Under the pieces are notes generated by a model. That model had not been told where the DNA came from and did not search any database. It was given only the letters and a program-made list of their open reading frames with translations. Positions 36,301 to 47,479 of a DNA stretch of 64,000 bases are shown here, piece after piece (the first letter of the stretch is position 1; every line of letters begins with the position of its first letter). The DNA comes from Ariolimax columbianus. Lineage: Eukaryota > Mollusca > Gastropoda > Stylommatophora > Arionidae. The stretch covers positions 156,096,816 through 156,160,815 of the forward strand of contig JAVGWX010000002.1 of assembly GCA_036924085.1 (NCBI GenBank), given 5' to 3'. The position numbers and the translations under genes were made by a program.

Positions 36301-36605
36301 CATGTGTGAATCTTGGGCGGCTGTATTTTATTTAGCGAACCCCATCTCATCTTCAAGCCGGTGCTGGACAATATCTGCTTTTGACCTGGAGGAGCCAGTT
36401 TTCCCAGGCGAGCAATTCCCTCGCTTGACTATAGCCTCGCAGACACTGTTTCCCAGTGTGCACCACTTGAAGGTGAGGTTGACTGGTGTGGTCACTTTAT
36501 CGGCAAGCTACTCATTTCACTTTTCGCCACACCGACGAAGAACTAGTCGACCCCGACATCGCTGGGTTGGGATACCTAGCGCAAACACACCATTGCATAC
36601 AGTTT
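33320..36605 (-). mobile_element. Near full-length EN-RT LINE, decayed
   Basis: Read on the minus strand from 36605, the element begins with a block near atgtcggggtcgactagttc, then endonuclease remnants (THEMKNYRWDILVICEARL, CAPTANCEDCEIEAFYYELQ, NIVVVQDDWNAKIGEDAVHD), then reverse transcriptase motifs (FIDFTKAFDRVWHRTLWATM, VDVRQGCTLSPIHLTIFLEG, LRFADDINWSAGT), and finally a C-terminus ending SCVPQGPHRLRE-like near 33345. At about 3.3 kb this is the longest LINE here and seems to keep both ends, but stops and shifts are scattered throughout. The active-site FADD is intact. Its family relative is the plus-strand copy at 58880-59642. Confidence 0.88.
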
Positions 36606-37870
36606 GCTAACAGGTCTAAAATTGCAAACAGTAATTTTGGATGAATACCATCTTGACCCGAAAATTGATCCACTTTAAACTCCTACAATTTAAAAAAAGG
36701 GGGGGGGACGGCGTGGGCTAGGGGTTAAGTGACACGGCTCACAATCAGAAGGTGCTGGGTTCGATCCCCATCATAGCACCGGCCGTTACCCCGGGGAAGC
36801 AAACCCTTAGAAAAGGCAGGAGGAAGCAGGCCCTTACATAAAATGCATGCTGAAGTCGGATGCACTGGGCCGACAGGCGCAAAATAAAAACCACACTGCA
36901 ACGCACACCACCTTGGGGAATAGAGAAATAAGGCGAACGCAAAAAAAAATAAAACATTTCCCCCGAATAACAGATTGATCTTAATTTTATCCCACTGTAT
37001 CCATATCCGTTTGGAAAATATCTTTAGGCTCTGGGATCTTGGAGCAGTCTTATTTTTGTAGACTGTGCCAAAGTACTGATTGAGCAGATTAGCTGCCTCC
37101 CTGTTCTGACTTATTAATTTGCCTGTGCTGTCTTTGAGAGAGCATGCTTTGTCTTTCGTTCTCTGTTTATTTCTCACGTAAGTAGTGAAGCTTTTGCTAT
37201 CAGTATTGATCCTTTGTGAACGTATTTTTTTTCGAAGTAAATATTTGCTGCTTTATTAACTTTATGAGCTATGTTTTACTTGTCCAAATATTTTAAATGT
37301 TTATTTTGATTTCCCGGCCTTTAAATATTTGTCCATGCTTTACTTTTAGCTCTTCTACATTTAACTACTAATCTAGTTATCCACTTCTTACGCTTCATAT
37401 TTACCGTCCTACATGGAACTCATTCCTTTCTTAGATTCTCTGAAACTGTTTTGAAACTCTCCCACTCTTCTTCAACATTTGTTCCACTTACAATATCTTT
37501 CCAGATTATGTGGCTCGCTGCTTCTTTCATCTTCTTAACATCTGTCTTAGAATAGTCGTATATTAGTATGCTTATTTTTTCTTTAAGATCCCATCGGATG
37601 ATCTGATGGTCACTTGAGCCAAAAATTTTCCAATGGTAACGTTTTCAGTTGCATTTTCCACTGTAGTAAATACTTGTCCCAGTATGTTTTTGCCTCTGGT
37701 AGTTCCTTCTACACGTTGAATATTAAAATTGTCAGTTATGCACTTAACAAACGGTTTTGACTAGACAAGTGCTTCTGCCTTTTTTAATTTAATTTCCAGA
37801 AATTGTAAATCTCTACCCATGCCTACTCTCTTCATGACATCTCTATTTGTTTGCTTCTTTTTCTACGAAA
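36606..37870 (-). mobile_element. L2/CR1-like LINE fragment split by SINE4
   Basis: The minus strand encodes the region between endonuclease and reverse transcriptase: TSSGKIL-like remnants, RNKQRTKDKACSLKDSTGKL, SQNREAANLLNQYFGTVYKN and, beyond the SINE4 insertion, GQDGIHPKLLFAILD. The same order (KQRTKDK..., DDIHPKLLFEIRDKLAKLL) appears in the plus-strand copy at 54560-56850. The fragment ends where the LINE at 33320-36605 begins, so that LINE truncated or inserted into it. Confidence 0.85.
36701..36957 (+). mobile_element. SINE4 copy inside an L2-like LINE
   Basis: The head gacggcgtgggctaggggtt and gctgggttcgatccccatc form good A and B boxes of a tRNA-derived unit. The body includes gcaggaggaagcaggccc and aaaatgcatgctgaagtcgg, and the element ends gaatagagaaataaggcg with an A-rich tail. 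It interrupts the L2-like sequence between the DSTGK/NQYFG part and the IHPKLLF part. Confidence 0.9.
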
Positions 37871-38229
37871 TCCAACACGTGCATATGTATAACTTTAGAT
37901 GATCTCTATTTTGTTTTCGAACTGTTAGTTCATGGTCCGTGTTTCTGCACAGTTTCATCAGAAAAAATATAGGTCACTGACTACTCTTGTGTCTTATTCG
38001 TCAATACTTCTGCTTTACAGACATGTAATTAGTTTCTCATGCGGGACTGCCAATTTGAAAGCCTTTTTTTAAGTCTATAAAATAAAAAGGACACATTTAA
38101 ATGCTTTTTGTACTTCTATATATTTTTATGTTAGTGTCCTTATACAGAATAATGCTTCATTTGCTCCGCTGTTAAAATCCAAAATGGTTACCGGGAACTC
38201 TGTTGTCAACTTATGATTAGTTCTCTCCT
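37870..38229. other. AT-rich stretch, nothing recognised
   Basis: No repeat boundary, coding similarity or array is visible between the L2-like fragment and the LINE 3' end that follows. Confidence 0.5.
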
Positions 38230-38505
38230 ATATCATTTTGAGCAGTTCAGTTCAGCTCAAGTGTCATCTTCGCATCGAAGTTTGGCTGCAATGGGTCTAC
38301 AGTGTACTCATCTCTTGCTGTAATAATGAAATCTGGGGGTTTTTCCCAGTCCATCTCCTGATGTTATCCGGCCACTTATAACGTTGTCTGCCTCTTGGAC
38401 GACTGCCTTCCACCCTACCCTCTAGTCTTGTCTTCAACAAGGAGGCATGTCTTGTTATATGGCCAAAATATCTGAACTGTCTAAATTTGATTTCGGTCAT
38501 CAATG
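38230..38505 (-). mobile_element. LINE 3' end with TGAAC tail
   Basis: A 68-codon minus-strand frame reads MTEIKFRQFRYFGHITRHAS, RLEGRVEGSRPRGRQRYKWP and DNIRRWTG, typical of the final part of an EN-RT non-LTR ORF. It closes with gagctgaactgaactgct on the minus strand near 38240-38255. Confidence 0.8.
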
Positions 38506-38946
38506 AACACTACACTCTTTTCACCCAAACGTTTTAAATACCTCCACAATTGTTCTCCTCTCTTCTCAAGAAATACAACCCAATCTTCTACATGCACTAA
38601 CATTTCGATAGATATGCTCTTTTCCAACTTGTTATTCAGTTCAAAGTTTGAGGAATAGCTGAGTATGATTATCTTAAACTTAATGGCGTGGCTCACCAGG
38701 CACTTTATTCTACAATTTAAACAGCGTCTAATGACAGCAAAAAAAAATCCTGTGACATCGGAACAGGAAGTAAATTGTAAGACTGCTAACAACTGCCTTC
38801 CTGCTCAATCCAATGGCCAAAATAAACTTCCTTGTCTACTTGCCAAACTTTAGTAAAAGTTGCTAAAGTATGTTTTCGTTGTGACGGAAGATCACTTATC
38901 AAGTTATATAACTTTGGCTAGACCGTATAACATTTTTCAAAGCATC

Positions 38947-38986
38947 ATGTCTACCTTTCACGAAGATGTCAAACGTGTGATTTCAG
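38947..38986 (+). CDS. SKAP: SKAP-like adaptor, candidate first coding exon
   Basis: The sequence ATG TCT ACC encodes MSTFHEDVKRVIS and is followed by a donor TCAG/gtaagc at 38986/38987. The single leftover base G joins to AA at 42185 to give E and continues FSKFLKVTLQTETLS, which parallels the N-terminus of vertebrate SKAP proteins (a helix like DVETFVADILKGENLS). Phase and family alignment both support it, but no promoter or in-frame upstream stop was established, so the start remains a prediction. About 150 bp upstream is plain sequence that could be the 5' untranslated region. Confidence 0.65.
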
Positions 38987-39520
38987 GTAAGCAAATATTA
39001 ATAAATAACGACGTGCTTATCATTATCGTTTCTTCATCATTGCAACTTTTACATTATTAACATTGATTTACCTTCCTTCTTCCCATGCCCACCACAGTTT
39101 CGAAGATATTAACAAAAGATGACACTTCAATGAAGATTGCATCTTTTCGTATCTAACGACATAAGTATAAGTAGACATAGCTGATAAGTGATATCAGATA
39201 TGAAACATGATGTTTCCTTGCCTTTTTTGGCTTTAGCTATTTCAGGGTTCTTCAAATTCTAAGAAGTGATGCTGATAGTGATAGTAATAATAGTAATAGT
39301 ATCACACAGTATCAGTGATACACATACACTAGTGTTAATAGTAGCTTTATTTTCATCATTATGTTTTTCATTTACGATCCTTAAGTCGGCTTAAGTGCCT
39401 CTTTCTTAGTCCAGTCCTTTCATGTAACTGACCTACAACCTGTTTTGTTTCGCCTGCCTTTAGGCTTTACAAGAAAAGAGGTATGCCTGCAGTAAAAGAA
39501 TATATTTTATATATCAGTAA

Positions 39521-39883
39521 GGGATCAAGATGCTAAGCAGCGCATGAGGTGCATTGGTCAGTGACCCATAGATGACTGCTAGCGTCAGGGCCAGCGAACC
39601 AGAGCTGCCAAGACCCTTCTACATCTCCATGCAATGATCCTCGATAACAGGCTGCAACAGAGCAGACTGGCTAAGGAGAAGGGATAGAAGAGGGAATTCT
39701 CGCCCGGTGCAAAAAAAATGCTTGCTGACGTAAGATGTGTTGGACCTAAAGGTGCAAATATCACAGTCAAGCTGTAAACTACAACATAATTGATAATGCA
39801 TTCCGTTCTCTGGACTACATTCTGCTACTTAAGCCCTTTTCAGGGTTTGGCAGCGGGAGATTGAGAACGAACGAAGCCAAGCC
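39521..39883 (+). mobile_element. SINE1 copy with perfect target duplication
   Basis: The 363-bp copy begins gggatcaagatgctaagc and ends gaacgaacgaagccaagcc. Perfect 12-bp duplications atatatcagtaa lie at 39509-39520 and 39884-39895. It carries an extra short segment (taattgataatgcattccg) compared with other copies. It lies in intron 1 of the SKAP-like gene. Confidence 0.95.
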
Positions 39884-39929
39884 ATATATCAGTAATACAT
39901 TTCTTGTTTGAAAGAAGAAAGTACTAGAA

Positions 39930-40528
39930 AAATGCAATGTTAGGTATGATAAAAAGAAATATTAAACATAGGAGCAAGGAAGTGATCGTCAAACTGTATA
40001 AAGCTTTAGTTAGACCTAGATTGGAGTACTGTGTACAGGTGTGGAGTCCTTATCATAGAGGGGACATAAACATGCTAGAAAGAATACAGAAAAGAGCGAC
40101 AAAGATGATAGTGGGATTCCAGAATTACAGTTATGAGGAACAACTCAGAAAAACCGGCCTACAGTGTCTCGAAGAGAGAAGAATTCGTGGTGACTTAATA
40201 CAGGTTTATAAGATGATCAGAGGAATCGATAAATTAGACTATAACAAGTTTTTTAAAATACAGCCACCTACAATAACACGAGGGCATAGCTACAAGCTGA
40301 TTAAAGAGAGGTCCAGGTTAGATATTAGGAAATATTTTTTTAGTCAGAGAGTGGTGTCTGCTTGGAATGCATTGCCAGGGGAGGTAGTGGAGGCAGGGAC
40401 AGTTAATGCATTTAAGAATAAACTGGATGCGCATAGATTTTAGAGCAAGGTGATGTAAATGTAACTGGTTGTATACAGACTCTGCAGGGTCTTCTAAACC
40501 AGTATAAAGATGTTAAGTTAAGTTAAGT
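39930..40528 (+). mobile_element. L2/CR1-like LINE, 5'-truncated, intact frame
   Basis: The 168-codon frame MLGMIKRNIKHRSKEVIVKL ... RSRLDIRKYFFSQRVVSAWN ... GTVNAFKNKLDAHRF is open to its stop, then the 3' end ccagtataaagatgttaag and TTAAG repeats follow to about 40528. It is nearly identical over its length to the copy at 18838-19570, which points to recent activity of this lineage. Confidence 0.93.
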
Positions 40529-40554
40529 TAAGAAACAATTTTCTAATATCCTTA

Positions 40555-40908
40555 TATCTTCTTCTTCTTCTTTTTCGTTCGTTCTCAATCTCCCACTACC
40601 AAACTCTGAAAGGGCTTAAGTAGCAGAATGTAGTCCAGAGAACGAAATGCGTTGTGTCGTAGTTTACAGCTTGGCTGCGATATTTGCACCTTTCAGTCCA
40701 ACACGTCCGACTACAGCAAGCATTTTTTTAGTACCAGGTTAGCATTCCCTCTTCGATCCCTTCTCCTTAGCCAGTCTGCCCTGCTGCAGCCTGTTATCCA
40801 GGATCACCACATGGAGGCGTAGAAGGGTCTTGGTAGCTATGGTTCGCTGGCCCTGACGCTAGAAGTCCCCTATGGGTCGCTGACCACTGCAGCATCTTGA
40901 TCCCAATT
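40555..40908 (-). mobile_element. SINE1 copy
   Basis: This minus-strand copy begins with CTT repeats (AAG tail), continues cgttcgttctcaatctccc and gggcttaagtagcagaatg, and ends agcatcttgatccc. Flanks ccttatat (before) and tcttatat (after) may be the remains of a target duplication. Together with 39521 and 39930 it makes three retroposons within 1.4 kb of intron 1. Confidence 0.92.
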
Positions 40909-41726
40909 CTCTTATATGATACAGGTAGTTTTATCTGGAAGTTGGAAAAAGAAAGTTTCTTCCCAAAATATGTAAAACTGGGCTCCTTCAATTAATTGAC
41001 CATGAAACTTATGGAATCTTTTTGTCTGTTTCTTTTTCTCTTTTCCCTTGCATTGTTAACAGTATCTAAGTGCTTTTGTCTTTCTTTCCAAGAGAACAAG
41101 CTAATATGGGACTGACCAAATTAAAGTGGCAGAAGTCGGATAGATCACATAATGATCAATAACAGATAGAGACATTCCTTGTAATATGTGAAAGTAATAA
41201 AAAGTGCAGACATTGGGAGCTATCACCACCTAGTAGTAGCAAGAACTGAAGATAGCAAAATGAAAAATGGCTCCATTGCAACGACGTCATTGCACTTGGA
41301 TGACCATATATGTTTTCAGCTGCTACACAACTTGTCTGAAGCATATACTCCATATTCGCTGGCAGGACCATATCATAGTTAATAAGGTCCTGCCCAGCAG
41401 AACCAGCGTGCGCAGCATTCATGCACTTTTGCTGTAAGCTCAACTGAGTATGGCTGTCCACCGTGCTTGAATGGCAAGCAGAAGGCTCCAAAACAATCTT
41501 TTTTATGGCGAGCTGAGTGAGGGAGGGGAATCAAGGGGAATTCTCACGCAGAATCGTTCAGTCTGGAAAGGTTAGGTCAAAAAGGTTGTGTCAACGAGGT
41601 ATCCTGTTTTTGGGGGACAGCCCAGCAAAGATGAGCAATCTAGATCTGAAGGAGAATCAGTATCAGCTTCAGCCATGTTTGCTAGTCATGTAACTAAACA
41701 CATTTTGAGAACAGAGCTGTGGGCGA

Positions 41727-41985
41727 GGGGTGCCGTGTAGCTGAGTGATACAGGCATGTTTGACCAGCAAGGTAGTGCCCCTATGGGGAAGGGGCATATG
41801 TTTGAATTCAACAAGGTAGTACCTGTCTGAGAAAAGAAATCATATATTTGAACTCAACAAGGTAAGAAGAAGTAAACCCATGACAAAAAATAATATGCTT
41901 GCTGAAGTTAAATAACCTGAATAACCTGGGCCATAAGGTGTTAAACCTATTATAACGCACTCCGCCTTAGGAAACAAAATGAACA
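41727..41985 (+). mobile_element. Diverged SINE4-like element
   Basis: A head gccgtgtagctgagtgatac, later blocks tatgcttgctgaagttaaat, cctgggccataaggtg and ataacgcactccgccttagg follow the order of SINE4 (atgcatgctgaagtcgg, ctgggccgacagg, caacgcacaccaccttggg) with strong divergence. Confidence 0.5.
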
Positions 41986-42184
41986 GGTCAAAACAAAGAA
42001 GAAAGGGTGCTAAGGACACATGTAAAGAAAGCAGGTAAGATGTAGCCATGCCTCAAGACAGGACAACTTGGGGAATATTTGTTGAAGATATGTGTGCTGC
42101 ACAGTGACTTGACAAATGTTTTATTCTCTCTGTATTTTCTACAACTAAATCTAATTCTAAAACAGTGTATTATGTTATCCACAG

Positions 42185-42367
42185 AATTTAGCAAATTTTT
42201 GAAGGTTACCTTGCAGACAGAAACTCTAAGCCCAAATGGAGAAAATGAAAAAAAGAAAATTCTGAGAATACTTCAGAAGCTTTTTGAAGACCATGACAGC
42301 TTGTCTCTCAACTCAGGAGATGAAGGAAGTGTATCTAGTTCTAAAGATATATTCAGTGGCTCTTTAG
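42185..42367 (+). CDS. SKAP: SKAP-like adaptor exon, N-terminal helical region
   Basis: The exon enters with AA completing a glutamate codon and encodes FSKFLKVTLQTETLSPNGEN, KKKILRILQKLFEDHDSL and an S/D-rich stretch GDEGSVSSSKDIFSGSL. SKAP1/SKAP2 begin with a helical dimerisation region of this type (repeated leucines, a LS turn, then a lysine-rich second helix). The acceptor is ttatccacag ending at 42184; the donor is TTAG/gtaagt at 42367/42368, leaving one base. Residues 14-74 of the predicted protein. Confidence 0.8.
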
Positions 42368-42867
42368 GTAAGTTCCTTGTGAAGGGAAATGGAAATTCCA
42401 CAAACTGTAGCCACAATATGCATTCATGTTTAAGTTTAAATTTACAAATGAAAATTGCACTCGTTCGAGTTTTACTGGGGTCCAAAAAGAAAGCAAAGAA
42501 TAGTAGCACTATAAGGCATGTTGTAAAAGATAGCCAAGTGGTCGTTATAGCAGAAAGACAGGGTGCTCACATCTCAAGAAACGAATCAGTGAAAGCACGA
42601 AACAGTGGGTGTTTGAATCCCTTACATTTCAAGTGGCACCAGGTCTCAAGGAAGGTGAGATCATGATTTCAGTTTTGAGAAATAGAACAAAGCCTGTTGG
42701 GTCCAGGTCAGGTTAGTAGTGTGACACACTTGTCTTTGTTTTTGCCAAAAATCCCAGAATGAGCAGTGATGTGTGGGCTGATACAATGTCCTGGGGGAGG
42801 AACTTTGAGTTGTTTCTCAGCAATTCAGGCCTTTTTCCTCCATACATTTTCCCTGAGACACCAGCAC

Positions 42868-43608
42868 TTCCAGATATTACTTGCAGCAACTATTTGCCTC
42901 TCCAGCACTTCCAGATATTACTTGCCAGCAGCTATTTGCCTCTCCAGCACTTCCAGATATTACTTGCCAGCAGCTATTTGCCTCTCCAGCACTTCCAGAT
43001 ATTACTTGCCAGCAACTATTTGCCTCTCCAGCACTTCCAGATATTACTTGCCAGCAACTATTTGCCTCTCCAGCACTTCCAGATATTACTTGCCAGCAAC
43101 TATTTGCCTCTCCAGCACTTCCAGATATTACTTGCCAGCAACTATTTGCCTCTCCAGCACTTCCAGATATTACTTGCCAGCAGCTATTTGCCTCTCCAGC
43201 ACTTCCAGATATTACTTGCCAGCAGCTATTTGCCTCTCCAGCACTTCAGATATTACTTGCCAGCAGCTATTTGCCTCTCCAGCACTTCCAGATATTACTT
43301 GCCAGCAGCTATTTGCCTCTCCAGCACTTCCAGATATTACTTGCCAGCAGCTATTTGCCTCTCCAGCACTTCCAGATATTACTTGCCAGCAGCTATTTGC
43401 CTCTCCAGCACTTCTAGATATTACTTGCCAGCAGCTATTTGCCTCTCCAGCACTTCTAGATATTACTTGCCATCAACTATTTGCCTCTCCAGCACTTCCA
43501 GATATTACTTGCCAGCAGCTATTTGCCTCTCCAGCACTTCAGATATTACTTGCCAGCAGCTATTTGCCTCTCCAGCACTTCAGATATTACTTGCAGCAAC
43601 CATTTGCC
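42868..43608. repeat. Minisatellite, 42-bp unit, 17-18 copies
   Basis: Units such as gccagcagctatttgcctct then ccagcacttccagatattac repeat across 740 bp with very little variation; a few copies are 41 bp (acttcagat for acttccagat). The high identity suggests recent expansion. It lies in the SKAP-like gene intron between 42367 and 44994. All three forward frames are open across the array, giving spurious frames of up to 296 codons. Confidence 0.96.
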
Positions 43609-43639
43609 CCTCTAGTAAGAATTCATGGTGCACAACACC

Positions 43640-44990
43640 CTTGATGTAAAAAAATACAATCAACATGACTTACATTCGACCTGACCTGCTGCTCTTTTTT
43701 GGGTCTTGATGGATTCTTCTCAACCAATCGTTTCTTGTCAGAGCCATAGACCCTTGTTTCATCATTGGTTATTATTTTCTTCAGGAAGTTGTTATCCATG
43801 TTATATGATCAATAAGTTCCTGGCAGATGTGCTAGATGTTCCTGGCAGATGTTAACATGACTATTTTTCTGATCTTATGTCAGTAGTCATGGAATGAACT
43901 TCATAGCTACTCAATACTTTTGTAAATTATCTGTTAGAATGTCATGGTACAATCCTATGGAGGTTTTGCATTCTTCAGTTATTTCTTGGACTATCAGACA
44001 ACTATTGACACACACCGTCTCATGACTTTGGCAACAAGAGTTATTAGATGATGTTGTCCTGAATATGAATCATCTGTTAACTGCCGACCAATCTTAAATC
44101 GATTAAATCATTTGTAACAGTTAATGATCTTTACAAACTTGTCTTAACGTTTCATAAATCTCCACAAACATCTTACTGAGGTTGAAGTAAAACTGAATGT
44201 TGATGACATTGATAAATCTCAAGAAGTAAACACAATACACAATCTGCAAGTTAGTAAACAATCAGCTTCAGGACAATCACAAAAGAAAAATGCAGGTACT
44301 GATAAGTTATTGAAGAAAATCATAACCAGGCAGCCCCACTGAGCGGATGTTGCTATGACATCACATTGGTGCGCAATGTCAAAAGTTCTGGAACTTTTTG
44401 GGCAGGTCTCTTAGCTGAGGTTATTGTTATCTCTATAGAGCTGATCTTTATCTGTACACTTTCAGACCCCAACTTGAAAATATCTGAAGTAAGCAATGAT
44501 CAGATTGAGGTTGATATCTCGATAGAACTTGTCCAGGAATGTAACGTGGGATGGCACTCTCACTGTTTGGTGGTATCCCTCAGTCAGGACAAGCTGCTGA
44601 CTCGTTATTCATGACATCCTCATAAAGCCACAAATTATTTTGCATTGCTTTGTTAATGATGTGACCCAGTGCATCAGTTTTCTATAAGCTTTTCTGTCCG
44701 GATTGACTTCCTTGTCCTCCAGTCTATCTGTAAGGCCAACAGGTTTGTGTCTCTGCTTGGTCTGTCTCCTACCTTTGACCTGTCTGGTTTTAGAGGCCCT
44801 TCTCGTAGCTATAATACTGCATATAACTCTTGGGGACATGGGCACATAAGGTCATCTACCACGTCAAGGTGGAAAAAACACAAGAGAGTAGAGAAAAGGA
44901 ATATCGATCGATCAAGTTTGTCATTAAGAACAAATCTGTACCTGTTTTTTGAGATGATTGTTACTGACTTTTGAATAATGTTCACATTTG
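43640..44990. other. SKAP: SKAP-like gene intron, unassigned
   Basis: No repeat family or coding similarity was recognised here. Small degenerate direct repeats occur near 43800-43850 (gttcctggcagatgt twice). Confidence 0.5.
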
Positions 44991-44993
44991 CAG

Positions 44994-45053
44994 ATGAATC
45001 GAGAAACACAGTGGATAGTAGCCATGGCAGTGAGGAAGATGGCTATGCAGACA
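44994..45053 (+). CDS. SKAP: SKAP-like adaptor exon, acidic tyrosine linker
   Basis: Sixty bases carry DESRNTVDSSHGSEEDGYAD (the first D is split with the previous exon). The acceptor is cacatttgcag ending at 44993 and the donor is GACA/gtatgt at 45053/45054; phases match both neighbours. The stretch EEDGYAD at residues 88-94 is an acidic tyrosine context of the kind phosphorylated by Src-family kinases, and the vertebrate proteins have a comparable acidic, tyrosine-containing segment before the PH domain. Function of this tyrosine is inference. Confidence 0.72.
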
Positions 45054-45731
45054 GTATGTATTATTTCATTAATATGTGTTAACCTGACTATGGTAGAAGA
45101 CTCACCACATTGTACACCCCACTATTATTATTATTCTTATGTCCTTAACCCTTTGAACTATGGCCACCCAGTTCATAAAATTCTATTCTCCTTTTTTTGT
45201 GAGAAAATGCACACAAGAAAGACACATGAGCAAAACTATTTAGTCTGACAAAGCTATGTGCTCAATTATAATTAATCTATCTCAAATTGACTGACCTGAT
45301 CATCTCCAATGTTTCTACTTATTATGCCAGTAGCTTGTGGAAAACTATCCCGTATCAAATTTACTTGATACAATATATGGGATACTTTTCCAGACCACAA
45401 CATGATTTCCTGTGGGCATGTAATAGTATCTAGTTGGATCAAAATCCGATTCACACATTTTGTAATTCAGTTTATCATCAAATTCCACTTGTCATTTTTA
45501 GAATAATCACCATCTAAATCCAATTTATCAGCTTCAGAATCCTTGAGAATAAGTTCAACAGCTTGTTTTATTGTTAGCTTTTTAGAACAGCCATTTTCTG
45601 AATTTTCAACACACCTTTACATTATGAAAACAATTTTTTAAATGTTACCAAATGTTTAAAATATGGGTGCCGACATTTTAAACTAACTCTACAAATGTGT
45701 GTACTTTTTTAGATCACAATTCAAGCAGGTA

Positions 45732-47038
45732 CAAGGGGCTTGTCATAAGTCTTTACCCTGACTTTGAAGAAGTAGGAGGAGAAAGTTTAAATTTGACACA
45801 GATCTTATTCCTTCTCAATGTAGCCACCACCTGAATTTATACATTTCTGCCATCTCTGCGTGAGCTTCAAAAGACTTTCAGAATAAAATAACCTATTTTT
45901 CTAACTAAACCAGTTATCACAAGCCAGTATGGCATCTTCGTCACTGTCAAAATGATTTCCTTTCAGCTGTTTTTTAAGTTTTGGGAAAAGAAAAAAGTCT
46001 GATGGAGTTAAATCCAGAGAATATGGTGGGTGTGGAAGAATTTCAATATTCAAATCGTTGGCTGTTTGCTGCACAAGCCTTGCTTTATGGGAGTGCGCGT
46101 TGTCTTGAAGCAAAGGCAGAATTTTAGTGCTCACTATCCCTCGTTTTCTGGTGACATTATTTCTTAGTTTGGTAAGGAGCTCTGCATAATATTGCCCAGT
46201 AACCGTGTTGCCATGAGGCAGGTAATCTTTCAATATGACACATTTGATGTCCCAAAAAACAGTGAGCATCACTTTTATTGCAGATTTCTGTGCTCTTGGC
46301 TTGACATGTGTTGGTGAGCCTGGGGTTTTCCACTGCATGCTGGAAATTTTGGATTCTGGATCATAATGGTAAACCCAAGTCTCATCTACTGTCACCATGG
46401 TCGGCAACATGTTTTTTGACCAACACATTTTGAGCAACTGGCCACAGCAATCAACCCTCGTTTGTTTCTGTTCACATGTCAACAGACGTGGGACCCACAC
46501 ACTTTTCTCGTGTTCAGTCTGTTGTGTCAAATTCTAAAAACTATACTTTCATTCAGTTTTGCTGACCTAGATATTTCTGCAATTGTTATTTTCCTATCCA
46601 GGCCAATGATTTTCTTCACTCTTGAAGCATTTTCATCACTGCACTCTGAGGATGGTCTTCCTGATCTTGGAAGATCAGCAACATGGTAACGGCCACACTT
46701 AAACTGCCTACACCAGTTTTTTTACAGAAGCATACAAAAAACAGAAATCCTCAAACACTAGTTCCATCTCCCTGTGTATTTCTGTAGGTGTTTTTCCCTG
46801 CAACATCAAGAATTTTATCACAGTTCTGGCCTCTGATTTCTCCATTGTTCTAACAAACTGTTAGAGTAGCAGATCCGGTCAATAAAATGTGTTGCACCAT
46901 ACCGGGTAAATCCATTGAGGAGGGAAATTCATACTTCTCAAGGCCAGTACAAATTGAATGAGCTACATATGTGCCAAATGTAAACTTTCTCCTCCTACTC
47001 CTTCATAGTCAGGGCAACAACTTATGACAATCCCCTTG
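45732..47038 (-). mobile_element. Mariner transposon, complete ends
   Basis: The 1307-bp element is bounded by inverted repeats of about 55 bp: left caaggggcttgtcataagt from 45732, and right, on the minus strand, caaggggattgtcataagt from 47038; both continue to gtaggaggagaaagttta. TA dinucleotides flank it at 45730-45731 and 47039-47040, the expected target duplication. Size and ends are those of a full-length mariner. It lies in the SKAP-like gene intron. Confidence 0.95.
45901..46845 (-). pseudogene. Mariner transposase, frameshifted
   Basis: The minus-strand ATG at 46843-46845 starts MEKSEARTVIKFLMLQGKTP, the helix-turn-helix region. After at least two frame changes a linker DLPRSGRPSSECSDENASRV follows, then a 209-codon open frame with the catalytic triad: first aspartate in VDETWVYHYDPESK, second in LLQDNAHSHK, third in YSLDLTPSDFFLFPKL. 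The spacing from the second to the third aspartate is 34 residues, giving the mariner DD34D signature. The catalytic half is uninterrupted; the defects lie in the DNA-binding half, so the copy is probably non-autonomous. Confidence 0.93.
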
Positions 47039-47479
47039 TATATGCACAGCATGTTTCTTCATAGGGCGGCAATAAACTTCCTCCACCTTCCCCAGTCTGC
47101 AGCTATTCTTAGTAGGGTGCTCTGGTTCATGATTATTATAAATTCAGCTTCCGTGGCTCTTCACCAAGTTGTTGAATGTCTGCATCTTGTTTACACCCTG
47201 TCATTCACACATGCCAAAAACATGCAGAATGTTGAGTAGCCTTCGAAGTTGGAAAAAAAAAGTGCTAGAGACAATAACCCATAAATGATCATCATCAAAA
47301 TCTATTCAGCTCCCTGTGAAGCATAAGTCTTCAACAAACACATGCCAAGTCATTAAATATTAATCTGGCCAAATTTATTGAAGTGTTTGTGGCTTAAAGT
47401 TGCTTCAGGATGAGATGGCCAGTTCCAAGCCCAACCCTTGATACTCACCTCTTATGGCATGCCAGACAATTTGCAGTGT

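Noticed and set aside
42759..43649. Open frames of 296 and 292 codons with 14-residue repeats
   Set aside because: All three forward frames are open because the 42-bp unit has no stop; several units of 41 bp shift the frame. No protein family, start context or splice signals support coding.
44366..44614. Additional SKAP-like exon in the 82-codon frame
   Set aside because: No similarity to SKAP, and exons at 42185 and 44994 already join in phase without it.
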